DNA of 64,000 nt from Oceaniglobus roseus (GTDB lineage Bacteria > Pseudomonadota > Alphaproteobacteria > Rhodobacterales > Rhodobacteraceae). Positions 47,771 to 55,936 of this stretch are shown here, in pieces. Each line of letters starts with the position of its first letter. Within the stretch, counting starts at the first letter, position 1. A program made the position numbers and the translations under genes. The notes below the pieces were generated by a model. It did no database searches. It worked only from the letters and a program-made list of their open reading frames with translations, and was not told where the DNA came from. Where the stretch lies: contig NZ_PNOS01000009.1 in the NCBI RefSeq assembly GCF_002869745.1, positions 1 to 64,000 on the forward strand, given 5' to 3'.

Positions 47771-47899
47771 CGCGGGCCCCCTTCGGTTAGGGCACAGATA
47801 TGCGCCCCCGGGGCCCCGATGTCAACGATCTGGAACCGTTCTAAACTGGGCCCGCCGCCCGCCGCGAAGGGGCCGACCCGGGTCGTGCCGACGGCCACG

Positions 47900-47916
47900 C
47901 GCTCTTCACAAGAGCG
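47900..47916. other. Small hairpin in the divergent nfu/dioxygenase-like gap
   Basis: CGCTCTT and AAGAGCG form a 7-bp stem with a CAC loop, about 100 bp upstream of the Tat-exported gene at 48017. It could be an operator or part of that gene's leader. The rest of the 246-bp gap shows no gene. Confidence 0.35.
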
Positions 47917-48016
47917 TAAGGCCGCTTCGCCGACCGTCCGATTGCCTCTACCTTGAAGCGGGACACGCCCCCGGCCGCCCCGCGCCGCGACGACCGATGC
48001 AACGGAAGGATCCGAC

Positions 48017-48505
48017 ATGACCCCGATACTGCTGACCCGCCGCACCCTGATTGCCACCGCCGGCGCCGCCCTGGCCCTCGGCGCCCTGGGCCTGCGCCTG
48101 CCCGCCCTGGCCCAGGGCCTCGCGCCCACGCCCTCCATGCGCGGCGGCGCCAACAACTATCGCCCCGGCGCGCCCATCGTCGAGCGTATCGGCAATGGCG
48201 GCTTCTGGATGACCGGCACCGTCCGGCGCGCGGGCGACGGCGCGCCGCTGCCGAACCAGCGCATCCAGGTCTGGGCCCACACCGTCGAAGGGCACGAGCG
48301 CGACCCGGAAAGCCACGGCGCCACCCTCACCGCCGCCGACGGCACCTTCCGGCTGGAGATGCCGCAGATCGTCCCCGCCTTCGGTCAGCCCCACGCCCAC
48401 CTCGCCTATGACAGCGGCGACTTCGCGACGGTCTTCCTGCGCCCGGTGATGCGCAGCGCGAAGGACACCACGCTGCACGCCGATTTCGTGCTGCAACCCG
48501 CCTGA
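48017..48505 (+). CDS. Tat-exported intradiol-dioxygenase-like protein with altered metal site
   Basis: A 162-residue protein with a twin-arginine-type signal (LTRRTLIATAGAALALGALG). The mature part looks like the beta-sandwich of intradiol ring-cleavage dioxygenases: TGTVRRAGDGAPLPNQRIQ, then TAADGTFRLEMP and a HAH motif where the family has H-x-H. The tyrosine ligands of true intradiol enzymes are not visible; HTVEGH takes the place of that region. The activity is therefore open. AAGGA precedes the ATG. The next gene starts 5 bp after its stop. Confidence 0.75.
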   Translation: MTPILLTRRTLIATAGAALALGALGLRLPALAQGLAPTPSMRGGANNYRPGAPIVERIGNGGFWMTGTVRRAGDGAPLPNQRIQVWAHTVEGHERDPESHGATLTAADGTFRLEMPQIVPAFGQPHAHLAYDSGDFATVFLRPVMRSAKDTTLHADFVLQPA

Positions 48506-48510
48506 GTCCC

Positions 48511-49113
48511 GTGCCGCCCGCCAAGGCCGTCCTGACATGGCTTGCCCTTGCCGCCGCGCTCGCGATCCCGCTTGCCGTCGCGGCGACCAGTCCGCTTCTC
48601 GAATGGCGCGGCCCGGTCTACATCGCCGCCGGCCTCGCGGGGGTCGTCGCGCTCGCGCTGATGCTGCTCCAGCCGCTGCTCGCCGCGGGGCTGCTTCCCG
48701 GCCTGCCGCCCCGGCGCGGCCGCCGCGTGCACCGCTGGACGGGTGTGGCCCTGGTCCTCGCCGTCCTGCTCCACGTCGCGGGCCTCTGGGTCACCAGCCC
48801 GCCCGACGTGATCGACGCGCTGCTCTTCGCCTCGCCGACCCCCTTCACCCCCTGGGGTGTCCTCGCCATGTGGGCCGTCTTCGCCGCCGCGCTGCTGGCA
48901 GCTCTGCGCGCCCGCCTCTCGCCCCGCACCTGGCGCCTCGGCCATACGGCACTGATCGCCATCGCGGTGACGGGCGCGCTCGTCCACGCGCTGCTCATCG
49001 AGGGGACCATGAGCACGCTCTCGAAGGCCGCGCTCTGCCTGCTTACCGCCGCCGCGACCGCGAAGGCCATCGCCGACCTGCGCGCGTGGCGCATGCTGCG
49101 CCGCCGCGCCTGA
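48511..49113 (+). CDS. Ferric-reductase-like haem membrane protein
   Basis: A 200-residue protein with about six spans. Two His pairs, each with 14-residue spacing (HRWTG to LLHVAG, and GHTALIA to LVHALL), sit in two helices, as in cytochrome b-like ferric reductase domains that bind haems across the membrane. There is no flavin or NAD domain. GTG start at 48511. Its tight coupling to the Tat-exported protein suggests it moves electrons to or from it. Confidence 0.82.
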   Translation: MPPAKAVLTWLALAAALAIPLAVAATSPLLEWRGPVYIAAGLAGVVALALMLLQPLLAAGLLPGLPPRRGRRVHRWTGVALVLAVLLHVAGLWVTSPPDVIDALLFASPTPFTPWGVLAMWAVFAAALLAALRARLSPRTWRLGHTALIAIAVTGALVHALLIEGTMSTLSKAALCLLTAAATAKAIADLRAWRMLRRRA

Positions 49114-49122
49114 CCCGCGCCC

Positions 49123-49578
49123 TCACGTCACCGCCTCCAGCTGCTCCTTGCTGAGCTCGCCCGGCACGATGGTGATCGGCACCGAAAGGCCCCCCGCCGC
49201 CCGCGACAGCTGGGTGACGATGGGCCCTGGGCCGCCCTTGTCGTTGCTCGCCCCGAGGACCAGCACGCCGATCTCGGGATCTTCCCGGATCTGGGCCAGG
49301 ATCTCCGGCACCGCCTCGCCCTCGCGGATCGACAGCTCGGGGTCGATTCCCTGGCGGTCGCGCATCCACTTCGCGAAGACCTCGAAATGCGCCACGATCC
49401 GCTCCCGCGCCTCCTGGCGCATGATGTCGCCGACGCCGATCCAGTGCTGGAACTCCTCGGGCGGGATCACCGCGACGATCACGACGCCGCCGCCGGTCTT
49501 CGCCGCCCGCATGGCGGCGAAGCGCATGGCGTTCAGGCACTCGCGGCTGTCGTCCAGGACGACGAGGAACTTGCGCAT
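49123..49578 (-). CDS. Universal stress protein (UspA family)
   Basis: A 151-residue UspA-like protein with the fold landmarks KFLVVLDDSRECLNAM at the N-terminus and VLGASNDKGG, followed by PITIVPG, at the C-terminal nucleotide-binding region. The G-2x-G-9x-G(S/T) ATP motif is not cleanly present, so ATP binding is uncertain. It is convergent with the ferric-reductase-like gene. Confidence 0.88.
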   Translation of the reverse strand: MRKFLVVLDDSRECLNAMRFAAMRAAKTGGGVVIVAVIPPEEFQHWIGVGDIMRQEARERIVAHFEVFAKWMRDRQGIDPELSIREGEAVPEILAQIREDPEIGVLVLGASNDKGGPGPIVTQLSRAAGGLSVPITIVPGELSKEQLEAVT

Positions 49579-49645
49579 CTTCGGCTCCGGGATCCCTTGG
49601 CGGCAATGATGGACGAGCGGCAGGCGGCTGGCAAGAACCGCCCGC

Positions 49646-50509
49646 TCAGGCCCCCGACAGCGCCCAGTCCCAGTAGAGATCGCGCGCCTTCCGCGTCACC
49701 GGCCCGACCTGGTAGGAGACGTCCTCGAACCCCGTGACCGGCGTCACCTTCGACATGTTGCCGGTCAGGAACACCTCGTCCGCGCCGCGGAAGTCGTCGA
49801 AGGACAGCACCGTCTCGACCACTTCCACGCCGTCGGCGCGCAGGTTCGCGATGTGCCGCGCCCGGGTGATCCCGGCCAGGAAGGTGCCGTTGGCGACGGG
49901 CGTGAACACCGTGCCGTCCTTCACCATGAACACGTTCGCCGTCGCCGACTCGGCCACGTTGCCAAGCGCGTCGGCGACCAGCGCGTTGCCGAAGCCGCGC
50001 CCGCGCACCTCGGCCAGCATCCGGGCGTTGTTCGGATAGAGGCAGCCGGCCTTGGCGTTCACCACCGCGCTCTCCAGCACCGGGCGGCGGAACCGCGTCA
50101 GCCCCAGCGTCACCGTGGCGTCCTCGGGCGGCATCGGGATCTCTTCCAGGCAGATGCAGAAGCCGGTGGCCTGCCCCGAGGGCACGATCGCCGCATAGCC
50201 GCTCCGAACCTCCCAGTACATCGGCCGGATGTAGACGGCGGCGTCCTTCGGATAGGCGGCCAGCCCTTCCCGGACCAGCGCCACCATGTCCTCGGTCTCG
50301 ACCGTCGGCGTCAGCATCAGCGCCGCCGCGCTGCGGTTCACCCGCGCGCAATGGGCGTCGAGGTCAGGCGCCACCCCGTGCACGTAGCGCGCGCCGTCGA
50401 ACACGGAGGAACCGAGCCAGGCCCCGTGGTCCGCCGCCCGCATCACCGGAACGTCCCCGTCGTGCCACTGCCCCTCGAAATAGGTGCGAATGTTGGTCCC
50501 CGTGGCCAT
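49646..50509 (-). CDS. Class IV PLP aminotransferase, branched-chain amino acid type
   Basis: A 287-residue fold-type IV aminotransferase. It has SSVFDGARYVHG near residue 44, the PLP lysine K163 in NAKAGCLYPNN and GNVAESATANVFMV for phosphate and carboxylate contacts. Most such proteins transaminate branched-chain amino acids (IlvE), but some act on D-amino acids or other substrates, so the assignment is general. AGGAGG precedes the ATG. It lies downstream of the carnitine operon and may be read with it. Confidence 0.87.
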   Translation of the reverse strand: MATGTNIRTYFEGQWHDGDVPVMRAADHGAWLGSSVFDGARYVHGVAPDLDAHCARVNRSAAALMLTPTVETEDMVALVREGLAAYPKDAAVYIRPMYWEVRSGYAAIVPSGQATGFCICLEEIPMPPEDATVTLGLTRFRRPVLESAVVNAKAGCLYPNNARMLAEVRGRGFGNALVADALGNVAESATANVFMVKDGTVFTPVANGTFLAGITRARHIANLRADGVEVVETVLSFDDFRGADEVFLTGNMSKVTPVTGFEDVSYQVGPVTRKARDLYWDWALSGA

Positions 50510-50616
50510 GGCGTCCCTCCTGTCGTCTCCGGCCCTGCGCTTAGACCACGCCGCGCCGCCCCGGTCCAGCCCGGGCCCCGACACCGCTGCGAAGGGGGCC
50601 GCCGCACGCCGCACCC

Positions 50617-50664
50617 CCCTGCTTCTTCTTTGCCGAGAATACTCCCGCCGGAGGCGTCCGACCT
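50617..50664 (-). repeat. Divergent dispersed repeat upstream of the aminotransferase
   Basis: On the minus strand this stretch reads GCCTCCGGCGGGAGTATT, then CTCGGCAAAGAAGAAGCAG and a G run. It shares the CTCCGGCGGG and GCAAAGA-type pieces of the copy at 21147 and the tail of the copies at 2465 and 3967. It lies in the 214-bp gap before the aminotransferase gene. Confidence 0.5.
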
Positions 50665-50723
50665 CCCGACCGCCGCGCCGCCGCCCTGCGCGCGCGACCG
50701 TCGCCGCACCCCGCGGGCCGGGC

Positions 50724-52181
50724 TTACCTTCGCCCGACCGCGCGCCCGATCCCCTCGGGCCTCTCGAGCCCCGCATGGGCCGCCGCGATCGCCGAGAGCG
50801 TCGCCGCGATCCCCTCCGAAGGCGGCGTGGGCCGCCGCGTGGCCAGCGAGACATGCAGCAGGAAATGCTCGCCCGTCGCGATCAGCCGTTCGCCCTCGAA
50901 CATCCGGTGGAACAGGTGCATCTTGGCGCCTTCTCCCTTCAGCACCAGCGTCTCGACCCGGATCACCGCCCCCGCCAGCACCTCGCCGATGTGACGGATA
51001 TGGGTCTCGGCGGTGAAGAAGCTGCCGCCCGAGCGGATGTAGGCCGCGTCGCAGCCGACGATCTCCATCATCCGGTCGGTGGCGTCGCCGAAGGCCTGGA
51101 GGTACTTCGCCTCGTTCATGTGGCCGTTGTAGTCCGTCCAGTCGAGCGGCACCGCCCGGCGCAGCGTCTCCACCGGGGCGTCGTAGGATGGGTGGTCTCC
51201 ACCCATCCCCCCCGCAAGGCGCGCGTCCTGCGCCTTCAGCACCGCGCCCGCGCCCCAGTTCTGGGCCTTCAGCGCCCGCATCATCGCGACGAGGTTGGTG
51301 TCGCGGATCCGCTCCAGGTCGCGGATCGAATGCATTCCCGACTGTTCGTCCGACTGCGCGGCCACCGCGTCGATCAGCTCCTCCGTCAGCTCCGGCACGT
51401 CCATCAGCCTGGTCCAGGGCCAGGACAGGCAGGGCCCGAACTGCTCGATGAAATGGCGCATCCCGGCCTCGCCGCCGGCGATGCGGTAGGTCTCGAACAG
51501 CCCCATCTGGGCCCAGCGAAGGCCGAAGCCCATGCGGATCGCCTCGTCGATCTCCGCCGTCGTCGCCACGCCGTCGCGGATCAGCCACAGCGCCTCGCGC
51601 CAGACGGCCTCCAGGAAGCGGTCGGCGATATGGGCGTCGATCTCGGCCCTGACCCTCAGGGGATACATGCCGATCCCCTGCAACACCGCCTCGGCCTCCG
51701 CCACGATATCGGCCGGATTGGCGGGCAAGGCGACCACCTCGACCAGCGGCAGCAGGTAGACCGGGTTGAACGGATGGCAGACCAGGATCTGCCCCGGCCG
51801 CGCCGCGCCCTCCTGCAATTGCGAGGCCTTGAAGCCCGAGGTCGAGGAGCCGATGACCGCACCTTCCGGACAGGCCGCCTGCACCTCGGCCAGCACCCGG
51901 TGCTTCAGCTCCAGCCGTTCGGGCACGCTCTCCTGCACCCAGGCGGCACCGTCCACCGCCTCGGCCACCGTGGCGCACAGCACCACCGACCCCTCCGCGG
52001 GCAGCGCCACGTCCGACAGCCCCGGCAGCGACCGCCGCGCGTTGGCCATGACCTCGGACAGCTTCCGCTCGGCCTCGGGGTCGGGGTCGAACACCCGCAC
52101 GTCCCAGCCCATCAGCGCGAAGCGCGCGGCCCAGCCGCCGCCGATCACGCCGCCCCCGATCACCGCCGCCGTCCGTGTCAT
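50724..52181 (-). CDS. Carnitine 3-dehydrogenase fused to a betainyl-CoA thioesterase-type domain
   Basis: A 485-residue two-domain protein. Residues 1-320 are a 3-hydroxyacyl-CoA-dehydrogenase-like carnitine 3-dehydrogenase: NAD motif GGGVIGGGWA and catalytic H136 and E148 (CHPFNPVYLLPLVEVV). Residues about 345-485 are a hot-dog thioesterase with DYNGHMNEAKYLQAFGD. The enzyme would oxidise L-carnitine to 3-dehydrocarnitine and cleave betainyl-CoA, matching the BKACE encoded upstream. The linker (about 325-332) is encoded by a REP-like palindrome. Its start overlaps the lipocalin stop (ATGA). Confidence 0.92.
   Translation of the reverse strand: MTRTAAVIGGGVIGGGWAARFALMGWDVRVFDPDPEAERKLSEVMANARRSLPGLSDVALPAEGSVVLCATVAEAVDGAAWVQESVPERLELKHRVLAEVQAACPEGAVIGSSTSGFKASQLQEGAARPGQILVCHPFNPVYLLPLVEVVALPANPADIVAEAEAVLQGIGMYPLRVRAEIDAHIADRFLEAVWREALWLIRDGVATTAEIDEAIRMGFGLRWAQMGLFETYRIAGGEAGMRHFIEQFGPCLSWPWTRLMDVPELTEELIDAVAAQSDEQSGMHSIRDLERIRDTNLVAMMRALKAQNWGAGAVLKAQDARLAGGMGGDHPSYDAPVETLRRAVPLDWTDYNGHMNEAKYLQAFGDATDRMMEIVGCDAAYIRSGGSFFTAETHIRHIGEVLAGAVIRVETLVLKGEGAKMHLFHRMFEGERLIATGEHFLLHVSLATRRPTPPSEGIAATLSAIAAAHAGLERPEGIGRAVGRR
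51186..51208. repeat. REP-like palindrome inside the dehydrogenase-thioesterase linker
   Basis: GGATGGGTGG and CCACCCATCC form a 10-bp inverted repeat with a TCT centre, close to the intergenic palindrome at 6506-6527. Here it is translated in frame on the minus strand as MGGDHPSY within the interdomain linker. Confidence 0.7.
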
Positions 52182-52732
52182 CGCGCCCCCTGTGGCACCG
52201 TCATCAGCTTCGAGACATCGTAGCCGTTGAAATCCAGGATCTCCTTCGCCGCCGCCAGCCGGTCCGCCGGAATCTGCGGATCGCGGTTCAGGATCCACCC
52301 CGCCCGCCCCGAGGGCACGCCCACCACCGCGGTGCGATACCCCTCATCGACCCAGAGCACCCAGTAGGGCGAGGAGAGGAACGGCACCTGGTCGAACGTC
52401 ACCGTCAGCCGCCCCGGCCCAGTCACCTCGGCCCGCCCCTCGATCCGCTTCACCGGCCCGTCGAGCGCGCCCTCGCGGCAGAGGTTCACCACCGACAGCC
52501 CGCCGTCCGGCAAGGGGGCATAGGTCGCCGTCGTGCCGACGCAGCCCTTCTCGAAGGCCACCGGGAACCGCGCCACCTCGTACCAGGTCCCGGCATAGCG
52601 GGCGGGATCGAACAGCGCGATGGACGAGATCGGCACCGAGGTGTCGCGATAGACCGGCACCGTGCCCGGCGGCAGCGGGATCTCCGAGGAACAGGCGGCC
52701 AGCGCCAGCAGGAACGGGATCAGTCGATGCAC
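52178..52732 (-). CDS. blc: Lipocalin family lipoprotein (Blc-like)
   Basis: A 184-residue lipocalin with a lipoprotein signal, LIPFLLALAAC (Cys 14). The barrel signature GTWYEVARFP is near residue 48, followed by TATYAPLPDGGLSVVN and YWVLWVDEGY. Blc-type proteins bind fatty acids or lysophospholipids at the outer membrane. It is sandwiched in the carnitine operon: 13 bp overlap with the lipoprotein gene before it and ATGA with the dehydrogenase after it. Confidence 0.9.
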   Translation of the reverse strand: MHRLIPFLLALAACSSEIPLPPGTVPVYRDTSVPISSIALFDPARYAGTWYEVARFPVAFEKGCVGTTATYAPLPDGGLSVVNLCREGALDGPVKRIEGRAEVTGPGRLTVTFDQVPFLSSPYWVLWVDEGYRTAVVGVPSGRAGWILNRDPQIPADRLAAAKEILDFNGYDVSKLMTVPQGAR

Positions 52733-53061
52733 AGCGTCGACGCCTGTCCGAGCGAGGTCAGGACCTCGGTGCAGCCGAAGATCGGCTTCACCGGCGCGCA
52801 GGTGCGCGAGCGGGCGAGGCAGAGGCCCGAGCAGTCGTCTGCCGCGGAACAGCTCCTGCCCGCGTCCGGCGTGTCCTCGTAGCAGACGAACCCGGCCTTG
52901 CCGCCCTTGCCCCAGCGGCCCTCCCGCTTCTCGCAGGCGGCCTTGGCGTTCTCGACGAGGTGCGGGTCATAGCCCGGCAGGCTCAGGTCGGGCGCCTCGG
53001 GCTCGGACCGGCAGGCGCCGAGCGCCAGCAGCGCCGCAAGGACCAGGGCAGGGCGGATCAT
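52720..53061 (-). CDS. Cysteine-rich lipoprotein of unknown function
   Basis: A 113-residue lipoprotein (RPALVLAALLALGAC, Cys 17). The mature part has eight more cysteines in a pattern such as CEKREGRWG, FVCYED, SCSAADDCSGLCL, TCAPV, GCTEV and LCID, so probably a compact disulfide-bonded periplasmic domain. I recognise no family. Its ATG overlaps the upstream SGNH hydrolase stop (ATGA) and its end overlaps the lipocalin start. Confidence 0.8.
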   Translation of the reverse strand: MIRPALVLAALLALGACRSEPEAPDLSLPGYDPHLVENAKAACEKREGRWGKGGKAGFVCYEDTPDAGRSCSAADDCSGLCLARSRTCAPVKPIFGCTEVLTSLGQASTLCID

Positions 53062-53708
53062 GTCAGGCTTCCCTTCTCCAGCCGCGCGAAGCGGTCGCGC
53101 AGCGCATCGGCCATCACGGCACCCAGCACGGCGTGGGAGCGGACGTCAAGGTGCACCCCGTCCAGCGGATCGACCGCCACATGGGCCCCCGCATCGACGA
53201 AGCCGCAGCCCCGCCGCGCCGCCTCCTGCATCATGTGCACGAACAGGCCCGCGCCCCGCGTCTCGGCCCCCTGGTAGACGTCGGCAAGGCAGCCGGTCTC
53301 GCGCACCGGGGCGGGGCAGACGATCAGCACGTCGCGCGCGCATCCCGAGGCGCGCACCTCCTCCACCAGCCGCCCGACAGAGGTGGCGATGTCCACCGCC
53401 GGAAGGTTGAAGCGCATCTTCAGGTCGTTCGTCCCCAGCATCAGCACCACGATGTCGATCGGCGCATGGCTCTCCAGAACCGCGCGCAGCGCCAGCATCC
53501 CGTTCTTGTGCGGCCCGTCCACGGGATCCGGCTGCACCGTCGTCCGCCCCGGCAGCGCCTCGACGATCACCTCCCACTCGGCCCCGAGCGCCCGCGCCGC
53601 GACCGAGGTCCAGCGCTGCGCGAAGGGCATCCGCGTCCAGACGCCCCGCTCGGCCATCGGCGGCGTGCCGTGGGAATTGCTGTCGCCATAGACCAGGACC
53701 GTCGGCAC
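53058..53708 (-). CDS. SGNH/GDSL hydrolase (cytoplasmic esterase)
   Basis: A 216-residue SGNH hydrolase. The nucleophile is S10 in YGDSNSHG, block III is in LGTNDLKMRF, and D183/H186 in DGVHLD complete the triad. There is no signal peptide, so it works in the cytoplasm. The start is a GTG 5 bp after the BKACE stop. Within a carnitine operon it could release carnitine from acyl esters, but sequence alone does not show its substrate. Confidence 0.85.
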   Translation of the reverse strand: MPTVLVYGDSNSHGTPPMAERGVWTRMPFAQRWTSVAARALGAEWEVIVEALPGRTTVQPDPVDGPHKNGMLALRAVLESHAPIDIVVLMLGTNDLKMRFNLPAVDIATSVGRLVEEVRASGCARDVLIVCPAPVRETGCLADVYQGAETRGAGLFVHMMQEAARRGCGFVDAGAHVAVDPLDGVHLDVRSHAVLGAVMADALRDRFARLEKGSLT

Positions 53709-53713
53709 GCGCC

Positions 53714-54628
53714 TCAGCCCCCCACCGGCGCGCGCTTGGTCAGCGAGAGCTTCCCGCGCACCTCGGCAGGCGTCAGCACCCGCGCGCCCAGCCCCTCGAC
53801 GATGGAGACCGCGCGCTCGACAAGCTGCGCGTTGGTCGCCAGCACCCCGCGCCCCAGCATCAGGTTGTCCTCCAGCCCGACGCGCACATGCCCGCCCGCC
53901 AGCACCGAGGCGGCCACGAAGGGCATCTGGTGCCGCCCGAGGCCGAAGGCCGAGAAGGTCCAGTCGTCGGGGATGTTGTTCACCATGGCGAGGAAGGTGT
54001 TCAGATCGTCCGGCGCCCCCCAGGGCACCCCCATGCAGAGCTGGACGAGGGCAGGGGCCTTCAGGATGCCGTCGGCCATCAGCTGCTTGGCGTACCAGAG
54101 GTGGCCGGTGTCGAAGGCCTCGATCTCGACCTGCACGCCGAGCTCGGTCATCGCCTTTCCCATCGCCCGGAGCATGCCGGGCGTATTCGTCATCACGTAA
54201 TCGGCCTCGGCGAAGTTCATCGTCCCGCAGTCGAGCGTGCAGAGTTCGGGCAGGCACTCGGCGATGTGGGCCACCCGCTCCTCCGCCCCGACCATGTCGG
54301 TGCCCCTGGCCACCGGCAGCGGCGCGTCGGGCCCGCCGAAGACGATGTCGCCGCCCATCCCCGCGGTCAGGTTCAGCACAACGTCGGTGTCGCTGTCGCG
54401 GATCCGGTCGGTGACCTCGCGGTAGAGCTTCGGGTCGCGCGACGGCGCCCCGGTCTCGGGGTCGCGGACATGGCAGTGGACGATGGCCGCCCCCGCCTTC
54501 GCCGCCGCGATGGCGCTCTCGGCGATCTGCTGCGGCGAGCGGGGGACATGGGGGCTCTTGTCCTGGGTGCTCCCCGCGCCGGTCACGGCGCAGGTGATGA
54601 ACACCTCGCGAGTCATGGTCAGTGGCAT
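53714..54628 (-). CDS. BKACE family beta-keto acid cleavage enzyme, probably 3-dehydrocarnitine cleaving
   Basis: A 304-residue DUF849 protein. Zinc ligands H51 and H53 lie in HCHVRDPETG and a Glu in RVGLEDNLML near the C-terminus completes the site. BKACE enzymes condense beta-keto acids with acetyl-CoA, here giving acetoacetate plus betainyl-CoA from 3-dehydrocarnitine. The specificity is inferred from the carnitine dehydrogenase-thioesterase in the same operon. GGGAGG precedes ATG 54628; an ATG four codons on is less likely. Confidence 0.9.
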   Translation of the reverse strand: MPLTMTREVFITCAVTGAGSTQDKSPHVPRSPQQIAESAIAAAKAGAAIVHCHVRDPETGAPSRDPKLYREVTDRIRDSDTDVVLNLTAGMGGDIVFGGPDAPLPVARGTDMVGAEERVAHIAECLPELCTLDCGTMNFAEADYVMTNTPGMLRAMGKAMTELGVQVEIEAFDTGHLWYAKQLMADGILKAPALVQLCMGVPWGAPDDLNTFLAMVNNIPDDWTFSAFGLGRHQMPFVAASVLAGGHVRVGLEDNLMLGRGVLATNAQLVERAVSIVEGLGARVLTPAEVRGKLSLTKRAPVGG

Positions 54629-54710
54629 CCGGTCCCTCCCTGCGCCCTGTCGGGAGGGAAGGACATTTGCCGCCCGGGCGCAACCGGAATGATCGCGCCC
54701 GGCCGTCGTC

Positions 54711-55709
54711 TCAGGCGGCGGCGGCCTCAGGCAGGTCGCGCAGCACCTCCGCCGCGATCTCGAAGCTGCGCAGCCGCGCCGCATGGTCGTGGATCTGCCC
54801 GGTCAGGATCAGCTCGTCCGGCGCGTAGCGGTCGATGAAGCCCGCCAGCGTCTTCCTGACCGTCCCCGGCGCCCCCACCGCCGAGATCCGCAGCGCATGG
54901 TTCACGCCGTTCAGCAGCGAAGGCCCGAGTTCGGCCTCGATGTCCTCCACGGGGCGCGGCAGCTTCCCCGGCCGCCCCGTCCGCAGCCGCGCGAAGGCCT
55001 GCTGCATCGAGCTACGCAGATACGCGCCCTCGGCATCCGTGTCGGCGGCGAAGACGTTCACCGCCAGCATCGCGTGAGGTTTGGTCAGTTGCGCCGAGGG
55101 GCGGAAGGTCTGGCGATAGACCGCGAAGGCCTCTTCCAGCGCATCCGGCGCGAAATGCGAGGCGAAGGCGTAGGGCAGGCCCAGGTGCGCCGCAAGCTGC
55201 GCGCCGTAGAGAGAGGAGCCGAGGATCCAGATCGGCACATGGGTGCCCTCGCCGGGATGGGCGCGCACCGCCGCGCCCTCGCGCGGATCGCCGAGAAAGC
55301 CCATGAGGTCGACCACGTCCTGGGGGAAGGTGTCGGCGGCATGGCCCCGCCGGAACGCCATCGCCACCGCCATGTCGCCGCCGGGCGCGCGGCCCAGCCC
55401 GAGGTCGATCCGCCCGGGATGGATCGTCGCCAGCGTGCCGAACTGCTCGGCAATGGCGATCGGCGCGTGGTTCGGCAGCATGATGCCCCCGGCGCCGACG
55501 CGCATGGTCTTCGTCGCATCCGCGATGTGGCCGATCAGCACCGAGGTCGCGGCGCTGGCGATCCCGGGCATGTTGTGATGCTCCGCCAGCCAGTAGCGGT
55601 GATAGCCCCAGCCCTCGGCGTGACGGGCAAGGTCCACCGAGTTGGCGATGGCCTCCGCCGGGCCGTGACCTTCGGGGACGGGGGCGAGATCGAGGATCGA
55701 ATGGTGCAT
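54711..55709 (-). CDS. LLM class flavin-dependent oxidoreductase
   Basis: A 332-residue luciferase-like monooxygenase of the MsnO8 type (TIGR03558-like). It has [20 protein letters not shown] near residue 30, [20 protein letters not shown] and [22 protein letters not shown]420 choice and substrate are not visible. AGGAGC precedes the ATG. It lies 82 bp upstream of the BKACE gene on the same strand and may or may not belong to the carnitine operon. Confidence 0.9.
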   Translation of the reverse strand: MHHSILDLAPVPEGHGPAEAIANSVDLARHAEGWGYHRYWLAEHHNMPGIASAATSVLIGHIADATKTMRVGAGGIMLPNHAPIAIAEQFGTLATIHPGRIDLGLGRAPGGDMAVAMAFRRGHAADTFPQDVVDLMGFLGDPREGAAVRAHPGEGTHVPIWILGSSLYGAQLAAHLGLPYAFASHFAPDALEEAFAVYRQTFRPSAQLTKPHAMLAVNVFAADTDAEGAYLRSSMQQAFARLRTGRPGKLPRPVEDIEAELGPSLLNGVNHALRISAVGAPGTVRKTLAGFIDRYAPDELILTGQIHDHAARLRSFEIAAEVLRDLPEAAAA

Positions 55710-55774
55710 GGCTCTGCTCCTTTTTCCCCGATATGGGCGCTGGCGGCGGCGTTGCAAAAGAAAAACTTCCGATG

Positions 55775-55805
55775 CTTGGAACGGGCGGAGCCCGGGCAAG
55801 CAAGG
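55775..55805 (+). repeat. Weak partial relative of the dispersed repeat tail
   Basis: GGGCAAGCAAGGATGGGG matches the GAAGCAAAGATGGGG end of the tail seen at 2465 and 3967, without the hairpins. It lies in the divergent gap between the LLM gene and yghU. Confidence 0.3.
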
Positions 55806-55936
55806 ATGGGGAAAGATGCTCCCGCTGCCGGCGCGGTGCGCCGGGTGACAGTCGAACCTGCGCCGGTGCGCACTGGCAAACCGGCGCGTCGGGTATAGGT
55901 TGGGAGCCGACAGACACCCTTCCGAAAGGCCAAGCC

